A DNA stretch of 64,000 bases from Pseudomonas sp. GGS8 (GTDB lineage Bacteria; Pseudomonadota; Gammaproteobacteria; Pseudomonadales; Pseudomonadaceae): positions 5,893,501-5,957,500 of the forward strand of contig NZ_JALJWF010000001.1 of assembly GCF_024168645.1 (NCBI RefSeq), given 5' to 3'. A program made the position numbers and the translations under genes. How positions within the stretch are numbered: position 1 is the stretch's first letter; every line of letters starts with the position of its first letter. Under the pieces are notes generated by a model. That model searched no databases and had not been told where the DNA came from. It worked only from the letters and a program-made list of their open reading frames with translations. Positions 58,549 to 64,000 of this stretch are shown piece by piece.

Positions 58549-61301
58549 TGCGTACCGGCGATTCGAAGAACCGTACTCCTGCGTGGAAAGCTTGGCGCAA
58601 TCCATTGCGCCCTCGCGCCACCTTGGCTAATGAAGCCGCACTGTACGCGCACAACCCCAGCTTCACCGATCACCTGCCTTGGGTCGAATACCTCGACACC
58701 GAACAGTGTTTTCTGCTCGATGACAATCGCTCGGTGGGTGCGGTGTTCGAGTTACTGCCCATCGGCACTGAAGGGCGCGAACCCGATTGGTTGATGGCTG
58801 CCCGCGATGCCCTTGAGGATGCCCTGCAGGATAGCTTTGACGAGCTGGATCAAGCGCCTTGGGTGGCGCAGTTTTTCTGTCAGGACGACAACGACTTCAT
58901 CCCCTACCTGACCCGGCTCACCGATTATATTCAGGACAGCGCGCGAGGCACGGTCTTCACCGAGACGTATTTGGAACTCAGCCGCCGTCATCTGAAGGCC
59001 ATCGCCAAGCCGGGAGGTCTGTTCGAGGACAAGGCAGTCACGCGCCTGCCCTGGCGTGGCAACAACCGACGGGGGCGCCTGGTGGTCTATCGCTGGCTTG
59101 AGTCTAACGCTGAGGAGACAGGACTCACTCCGGTGCAATCCCTGCAACAGGCTTGCGAACGTATTGCGGCTTCGTTGCAGGCATGCGGCGTGCAATCGGC
59201 ACGAGTCGATGGCCGCGGTTTGTATGCCTGGTTATTGCCCTGGTTCAATCCGACGCCCAGGCTCATCAATGAAGCACCCGAGGATTTCTACCAACGCGTG
59301 GCCTATCCGGAGTCAGGTGATGGCGAGTCGCTGGAACTGCCCTTCGATCATGACTTTGCCGAACGGCTATTCTTCAACGAACCGCGTTCGGATGTGCAGC
59401 ACGGGGTCTGGTTTTTCGACGATCAGCCCCACCGGGTGATTGTGGTGGACAAGCTGCGCCGGGCTCCCTTGATTGGTCAACTCACCGGAGAAACCCGCAA
59501 GGGTGACGCAGTGAATGCCCTGTTCGACCAGTTACCCGAAGGCACGGTGATGAGTCTGACCTTGGTGGTCAAACCGCAGGATGTACTTGAAGATCAGTTG
59601 AACCGCCTGGCGCGCAAAGCCATCGGTGAAAACCTGGCCTCGACCCAAACCCGCCAAGATGTTGAAGAGGCTCGTGCAATCATCGGTCGCCAGCACAAGC
59701 TGTACCGAGGAACCCTGGCGTTCTACGTGCGCGGTCACGATGAACAGCAATTGCACCAACACTCGGTCAGCCTGGCCAACGCGCTGCTGGGTGCGGGGCT
59801 GCAACCGATACGCGAAGGCGATGAGGTCGCCGCCTGCAACAGCTACCTGCGTTGGTTGCCGATGGCTTACAACCCGGCCCGCGACACGCGCAACTGGTAC
59901 ACCCGCCTGATGTTTGCCCAGCACCTGGCGAATCTGGTTCCGGTCTGGGGCCGCAGCACCGGCACCGGCCACCTGGGCATCACCCTGTTCAATCGTGGTG
60001 GCTCGCCGTTAAGTTTTGATCCGTTGTCACGCCTAGACCGGGCCATGAACGGCCATCTGCTGTTGTTCGGCCCCACCGGCGCCGGTAAGTCGGCCACCCT
60101 GGTCACCCTACTGATGCAGATTATGGCGGTGTACCGTCCGCGGCTGTTTATCGTCGAGGCGGGCAACTCATTCGGTTTGCAAGGCGATTACTTCGCGACA
60201 CAAGGCCTATCGGTCAACAAGGTCCAATTGAAACCTGGCGCCTCGGTCAGTCTTGCGCCCTTCGCCGATGCCTACCGCCTAGTCGAGCAACCGGATCAGG
60301 TGGCGAGTCTGTCGATCGATGAGTGGGACGATGAGACGGTAGCAAGTCGCGAAGACCAACGCGATGTTCTTGGCGAATTGGAAATCACCGCTCGACTGAT
60401 GATCACCGGTGGCGAGGCCAAGGAAGAAGCACGCCTGAGCCGAGCCGATCGCAGTCTGATTCGCGAGTGCATCCTGGATGCGGCACAGACCTGTGTCGCG
60501 TCGGGTCGTCAGGTGCTGACCCGCGACGTGCGCAACGCCTTGCTGCACGTTGCCGCCGACCCGCACTTACCGGAAAAGCGCCGCGAGCGCGCCCAGGAAA
60601 TGGGCGAGTCCATCGACCTGTTTTGCCAAGGTTTCGAGGGCGAACTGTTCGATCGCGAGGGCACGTCTTGGCCCGAGAGCGATGTGACCATTGTCGACCT
60701 GGCCACTTACGCTCGCGAAGGCTACGAGGCACAGATGTCCATCAGCTACATCAGCCTGATGAACACCGTGAACAACCTCGCCGAGCGCGATCAGTATTTG
60801 GGTCGGCCGATCATCATGGTCACCGACGAGGGCCATATCATCACCAAGAACCCGCTGCTGGCGCCATTCGTGGTCAAGGGGACCAAGATGTGGCGCAAGC
60901 TCGGCGCTTGGTTCTGGCTCGCCACGCAAAACCTTGCCGATTTTCCCACGGCTGCGCAGACCATGCTCAACATGATCGAATGGTGGATTTGTTTGAACAT
61001 GCCGCCCGCGGAAATCGAAGAGATCGCTCGCTTCAAGAAGCTCACACCGGCGCAAAAAGCCCTGTTGCTCTCAGCCAATAAAGAACCGGGCAAATACACT
61101 GAAGGAGTGGTGCTGTCGAAGAAACTCGAAACATTGTTTCGAGCCGTGCCGCCCAGTCTTTACCTCGCCCTGGCCATGACGGAGCCCGAGGAAAAAGCCG
61201 AGCGCTGGGCACTGATGCAAGAGGACGGCTGTTCAGAGTTGGAAGCGGCTTACCGGGTAGCTGAACAGATCGATAGAACACGAGGAATAGAACCCGCTTA
61301 G
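58548..61301 (+). CDS. traC: Conjugative transfer ATPase, TraC/VirB4 family (TIGR03744)
   Basis: A 917-residue cytoplasmic ATPase. The N-terminal TraC domain (about 35-440) precedes Walker A GPTGAGKSA near residue 508, Walker B MVTDEGHI near 756, and the arginine/glutamine motif region WFWLATQNLADFP near 788. It drives pilus assembly and substrate transfer. The GTG start at 58548 overlaps the lipoprotein stop. Downstream, the genes that usually follow in this ICE class (such as TIGR03757) are not seen before 63.4 kb. Confidence 0.94.
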   Translation: MRTGDSKNRTPAWKAWRNPLRPRATLANEAALYAHNPSFTDHLPWVEYLDTEQCFLLDDNRSVGAVFELLPIGTEGREPDWLMAARDALEDALQDSFDELDQAPWVAQFFCQDDNDFIPYLTRLTDYIQDSARGTVFTETYLELSRRHLKAIAKPGGLFEDKAVTRLPWRGNNRRGRLVVYRWLESNAEETGLTPVQSLQQACERIAASLQACGVQSARVDGRGLYAWLLPWFNPTPRLINEAPEDFYQRVAYPESGDGESLELPFDHDFAERLFFNEPRSDVQHGVWFFDDQPHRVIVVDKLRRAPLIGQLTGETRKGDAVNALFDQLPEGTVMSLTLVVKPQDVLEDQLNRLARKAIGENLASTQTRQDVEEARAIIGRQHKLYRGTLAFYVRGHDEQQLHQHSVSLANALLGAGLQPIREGDEVAACNSYLRWLPMAYNPARDTRNWYTRLMFAQHLANLVPVWGRSTGTGHLGITLFNRGGSPLSFDPLSRLDRAMNGHLLLFGPTGAGKSATLVTLLMQIMAVYRPRLFIVEAGNSFGLQGDYFATQGLSVNKVQLKPGASVSLAPFADAYRLVEQPDQVASLSIDEWDDETVASREDQRDVLGELEITARLMITGGEAKEEARLSRADRSLIRECILDAAQTCVASGRQVLTRDVRNALLHVAADPHLPEKRRERAQEMGESIDLFCQGFEGELFDREGTSWPESDVTIVDLATYAREGYEAQMSISYISLMNTVNNLAERDQYLGRPIIMVTDEGHIITKNPLLAPFVVKGTKMWRKLGAWFWLATQNLADFPTAAQTMLNMIEWWICLNMPPAEIEEIARFKKLTPAQKALLLSANKEPGKYTEGVVLSKKLETLFRAVPPSLYLALAMTEPEEKAERWALMQEDGCSELEAAYRVAEQIDRTRGIEPA

Positions 61302-61639
61302 GAAAGTCAATTCAGTCCCCCTACCGTCCTCGCATCTTGACTGGACAATGAAACGTAGCGCATCGTGCAACCAGGAGTGGCACTTGGCCACTCACTTAGC
61401 GCGACAATGAGCCGCGTTACAACCGTATCCCCCCACAATCCATGATGATATTTTTGGTTTTAGCAATCCTTCTGCGCGCCCCGGTGATCGTTGGCCTGTA
61501 GGAGATAGGCACTCTCGTCTAAATAGGCTGTGCGAATTTCAGTAGCCTTGGTCCGGCAGAGAGTCTTAAATTGAAATTCATGCTAGGCGGGATTCCAAGC
61601 ACTCCGCATCAACTCTACCGTTAGGCACCGCCATCCACT
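61302..61639. other. Left part of an insertion after traC
   Basis: No gene recognised. An inverted repeat GAATTTCA (61534-61541) / TGAAATTC (61572-61579) brackets 30 bases. GTTAGGC at 61620-61626 stands just before the next gene. The base composition is lower in GC than the flanking transfer genes, marking foreign DNA. Confidence 0.5.
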
Positions 61640-62371
61640 ATGTCCTCAACCATCACACCTGACCTAATCAAATCAGTCGCACAAATTGCAGCACCGGCAG
61701 GAATAGCTATTGGAGCGTCTCTCTGCATTGGCCGTGACATCATTGCTAAGATCATCTTTCCGAACCTTACAAAGAAACAAAACTTTCGGATCATCATGTT
61801 CATGGCGTTCACTTTTTGGACCGTTGCGCTTTCAGGCATGGCAATCTGGGCATACGTCTCAATTGCAAACTCTAGCGCCCAGCCACCAGTCCCAATCGCC
61901 TACCCTCCATTATCAATGGAGGTGCTGAAGAATCTCACCTACAGAATCGACGACGATTTCATTACGTTGCAGGATGGAAAGCGTGAGTTTGCTCCTGACA
62001 CCGGACGTGAACTGCCCGACAAGGACATAGCAGTCTATTTAGTAGACCATGCGTTTGGCGACTTTGATGGCGATGGTAACAGTGACGCAATCGCTGTACT
62101 GCAGGCATCAGATGGAGGGAGCGGGATTTACTACTATCTTGCTACTGTTTTTAACGACAGAGGAACCGCAAAATCGTATGGGAAAGCGTATGTCTTGGGA
62201 GACCGGCTAGAAATTCGTAGCGTGTCTATTCAGGGTGAGAAGATCATCGTGCAACTCATGATGCACACCGATAATGACGGCTTATGTTGTCCAACGCAGT
62301 TCCGAACTCTCGAGTTTGTGCTGAAAGAACGCAAACTCCAATGCACAACAGAGCCGTGTTCCGAAATATGA
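61640..62371 (+). CDS. Cargo protein with two N-terminal membrane helices and a DxDxNxD loop
   Basis: A 243-residue protein. Hydrophobic helices at about 15-30 and 52-73 are followed by an outside domain with a calcium-loop-like motif DFDGDGNSDAIAVL near residues 138-151, as in FG-GAP or EF-hand-like repeats. There is a Cys-Cys pair near 220. No family recognised. The AT-richer coding sequence and the position between traC and TIGR03756 mark it as inserted cargo. ATG 61640 has no clear ribosome site. Confidence 0.65.
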   Translation: MSSTITPDLIKSVAQIAAPAGIAIGASLCIGRDIIAKIIFPNLTKKQNFRIIMFMAFTFWTVALSGMAIWAYVSIANSSAQPPVPIAYPPLSMEVLKNLTYRIDDDFITLQDGKREFAPDTGRELPDKDIAVYLVDHAFGDFDGDGNSDAIAVLQASDGGSGIYYYLATVFNDRGTAKSYGKAYVLGDRLEIRSVSIQGEKIIVQLMMHTDNDGLCCPTQFRTLEFVLKERKLQCTTEPCSEI

Positions 62372-62475
62372 AAATAGCTCCCATTGATGATGAGCACCTG
62401 AGATCAAAAATTGAAGTAAACACCATCACTTTCAGCGACAGCATCAGGAAGGTGTGCTGCCCGGATAGTTACTGA
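62368..62475 (+). CDS. 35-codon ORF overlapping the cargo gene, doubtful
   Basis: ATG 62368 overlaps the preceding stop (ATGA) and gives MKIAPIDDEHLRSKIEVNT and further, ending at 62475. No ribosome site or family is seen. It could be a chance frame. Confidence 0.2.
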   Translation: MKIAPIDDEHLRSKIEVNTITFSDSIRKVCCPDSY

Positions 62476-62639
62476 ACGGCCGCCATGGATCCATTTTCAA
62501 TGACAGCATGGCTCGATTGCTGTCTTACAAAGACAGGGCAAATGCTCTGCGCGGTAATCCCCCTGCAACTCAAACTGCTATCAGCGTGTCTGTGCCAATG
62601 ACACTAATCACATCGATGTACTTGCCAGTGAGCAACGGA

Positions 62640-62897
62640 TTACTTTGATACGCCTCCAAGCCGCTGCTGAATCCTCAACAAGAATCCGGCTTCGAAGGCA
62701 TCCTGGTAATCACCGACAGGAAAGGTCTTGCGGGTTTGCGCCAGCTCCCACCACAGTGGAATCTCGCCGGGCGTATCAAGCCAAGCCTGGGCACATTGCA
62801 CGCCACGTTCGATCATCGGGGCAAACTCGCTGCCCCAAGGTGTCAGAAGACTTGAGCAACCATCCGCCGCGGGAATTGAAATGTAGTTTTCGTCCAT
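62640..62897 (-). CDS. Small protein resembling QslA-type LasR antiactivators
   Basis: An 85-residue protein from ATG 62897 (AGGG 5 bases upstream). The pattern LTPWGSEFAPMIERGVQCA, then LWWELAQTR and AFEAGFLLRIQQRL, matches my memory of proteins annotated as QslA-domain (LasR-specific antiactivator), common in pseudomonads and their islands. If so it could sequester a LuxR-type regulator. The assignment rests on motif memory only. It is transcribed against the transfer operon, within the insertion after traC. Confidence 0.5.
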   Translation of the reverse strand: MDENYISIPAADGCSSLLTPWGSEFAPMIERGVQCAQAWLDTPGEIPLWWELAQTRKTFPVGDYQDAFEAGFLLRIQQRLGGVSK

Positions 62898-63051
62898 ACA
62901 CACCCTAGATGTCTGATTTATTGTTAGACGCGGAATCCAGCCTTGAAAATCTTAACGACACCAAATGAACGCTCGATAACAGGCATGAGCATCAAATGGC
63001 CTAGATCAATGCCAATGTAGACTATATCCCGTGGATTGAGAGTCCCTCAAG

Positions 63052-63064
63052 GCGCAATTTGCGC
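63052..63064. promoter_or_regulatory. Palindrome at the ribosome site of the XRE gene
   Basis: GCGCAATTTGCGC is a perfect 13-base palindrome ending 2 bases before ATG 63067, where a ribosome site would be. It is a likely autoregulatory operator for the XRE protein. Confidence 0.5.
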
Positions 63065-63066
63065 GC

Positions 63067-63321
63067 ATGACTCAAGACTACGAACAGCTTCGTCTGCAGC
63101 TGGCGGAAAACATCCGCTTGATGAGACGCGTGAAAAACCTGACCCAAGAGCAGCTCGCGCTCATGGCCGAGGTAGATCGCACCTACGTCAGTCAAATCGA
63201 ACGATGCACGGGCAATCCGTCGCTGTTGGTCCTGTGCAAGCTGGCCAATATTCTCGAAATCACCACAGATCAGCTACTTGCAGAACCCGATACCCTGCGC
63301 AGCGCCCTTCACGTCAAATAA
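63067..63321 (+). CDS. XRE-family regulator (short)
   Basis: An 84-residue protein consisting almost only of a Cro/CI-type HTH (AENIRLMRRVKNLTQEQLAL, then VDRTYVSQIERCTGNPSL, ILEITTDQLL). Such single-domain regulators are frequent next to mobile-element modules and restriction systems. A palindrome lies directly upstream. It is divergent from the QslA-like gene and stands before the TIGR03756 gene, so it may regulate the inserted block. Confidence 0.87.
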   Translation: MTQDYEQLRLQLAENIRLMRRVKNLTQEQLALMAEVDRTYVSQIERCTGNPSLLVLCKLANILEITTDQLLAEPDTLRSALHVK

Positions 63322-63426
63322 TAGTCTCACGGTTCACAAATCCGATAGATCCGCCTTCATAATTTCCACTGACAGTCTTCAGGCTGTAAGCGAACCTGCC
63401 CAGGCCATACACCGAGAGCCTGGATC

Positions 63427-64000
63427 ATGCCTGTTGCCTGCTCATCAATCTCGCCCACAAAGCTACGGCCCCTGGCGTTAAGCATCCTGCTGGCGTGCGG
63501 CCCAAGCGTGGCGCTGGATACCGGCAGCATCACCGCCTCTGTGCTTTCGCCAAATTGCCTCGCATACAGGGTCGTCGGCATTTGTTTCTGGCTGCTCTGC
63601 ACGCCCTTCGGCTGCACAGTCAAAACCTCAACCAAGGTTCGTCATTTCCTTCCTGAACTCGTGGTCTCGAGCTACGCCACCACCGGCAACAACCCCTGGA
63701 CCGAGATGGCTGCCCTCTCCTCTCCCATCAGCGGCGCGGAGGGTGGCGGCAACCTGATCACGCCGAACACCCGTCGCGACAACCTGCCTCGTTTCAAAAA
63801 CGTTGATGGCATCGGTCATTCAGGTGGCTGGACCGCAACACAACTGGCCTCTCAATCCGGCTATGCCTGCGCCAGCGGTGCAACTGCGTTCATGCCCTAC
63901 TACCTGAGTACCCTGGACTCACTGGCCTGGCGCCATGGCATTCCGGAAAGTCTTTACCCCGAGTCGCTAATGCCGGGAATCCGTGAAATTGGTCGTCAGG
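63427..64000 (+). CDS. ICE protein TIGR03756 (TraU-like), truncated by the window end
   Basis: ATG 63427 opens a frame that runs off the window. It encodes an exported, Cys-rich protein: signal peptide (about 1-29), then PNCLAYRVVGICFWLLC and GCTVKTSTKVRHFLPELVV, the TIGR03756/TraU signature, and later GGNLITPNTRRDNLPRFK. TraU-type proteins act in pilus biogenesis and mating-pair stabilisation and need disulfide formation. The first 191 or so residues are visible. The TIGR03757 gene usually found directly upstream is absent. Confidence 0.9.
   Translation, partial: MPVACSSISPTKLRPLALSILLACGPSVALDTGSITASVLSPNCLAYRVVGICFWLLCTPFGCTVKTSTKVRHFLPELVVSSYATTGNNPWTEMAALSSPISGAEGGGNLITPNTRRDNLPRFKNVDGIGHSGGWTATQLASQSGYACASGATAFMPYYLSTLDSLAWRHGIPESLYPESLMPGIREIGRQ

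Noticed and set aside
61606..61640. Integron attC site before the cargo gene (GTTAGGC at 61620)
   Set aside because: Only the seven-base core is present; no matching RYYYAAC core and no imperfect palindrome at attC distance was found.

Overview
The window reads as a Pseudomonas chromosome, probably of the P. fluorescens or a related group. It carries a Pseudomonas-type MvaT silencer, a conjugative element of the PFGI-1 / PAPI-1 / ICEclc type, a Pseudomonas-style T6SS operon, and high-GC coding sequence with GGAG-type ribosome sites. No rRNA, tRNA or CRISPR array was recognised.

Layout. (1) 0.2-12.9 kb, all on the minus strand: the promoter-proximal part of a type VI secretion operon, in transcription order tssB, tssC, tssK, tssL, an OmpA-domain inner-membrane gene, hcp, clpV, vgrG, then a small gene whose product has a glycine-rich hydrophobic segment and looks like a membrane-acting effector. 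A possible membrane immunity gene starts at the window edge, behind a CAA/AACAACC repeat tract. tssA, tssE, tssF, tssG, tssJ and tssM are not in the window. (2) 13-16 kb: gene debris and nested insertion sequences, an IS110-family element inside an IS3-family transposase gene. (3) 16-18 kb: a PAS-GGDEF diguanylate cyclase coupled to a REC-CheX regulator. (4) 18-26.5 kb: an accessory metabolic island with a YkgJ cysteine-cluster protein, an old-yellow-enzyme-like oxidoreductase, an HxlR regulator, an aldehyde dehydrogenase, a decayed MHS transporter, a shikimate-dehydrogenase-like enzyme and a Gfo/Idh/MocA oxidoreductase. Four related promoter/operator sequences are spread over it and suggest one HxlR regulon.

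(5) 27.2-64 kb, nearly all on the plus strand: one end and the transfer region of an integrative conjugative element (ICE). The maintenance and replication module comes first (AlpA, ParA, ParB, DUF2857, STY4528-type Rep, TIGR03761, DUF3158, SSB, TopB, DUF3577, RadC). The mating-pair genes follow (PilL-N lipoprotein, TIGR03759, lytic transglycosylase, TIGR03765, TraD coupling ATPase, TIGR03747, RAQPRD, TIGR03758, 03745, 03750, 03746, 03749, 03752, 03751, the VirB4/TraC ATPase and the start of TIGR03756). Integrase, relaxase and TraG are not present and presumably lie to the right.

Three insertions interrupt the ICE backbone. A regulated cargo operon (HxlR regulator, two SnoaL-like proteins, tautomerase, flavin reductase, alpha/beta hydrolase, broken enoyl-CoA hydratase) sits between ssb and topB. 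An mvaT gene on the opposite strand sits between TIGR03747 and RAQPRD. A small block (a two-membrane-segment protein with a DxDxNxD loop, a QslA-like protein and an XRE regulator) sits between the TraC ATPase and TIGR03756. The ICE also holds striking non-coding structure: palindromes inside the Rep gene, a 39-base perfect hairpin at its stop codon, a 900-base structured gene-free region before the DUF3577 gene, and hairpins placed just upstream of several start codons. Several genes carry frameshifts (radC, enoyl-CoA hydratase, MHS transporter, IS transposases); decay and assembly error cannot be told apart from the sequence alone.
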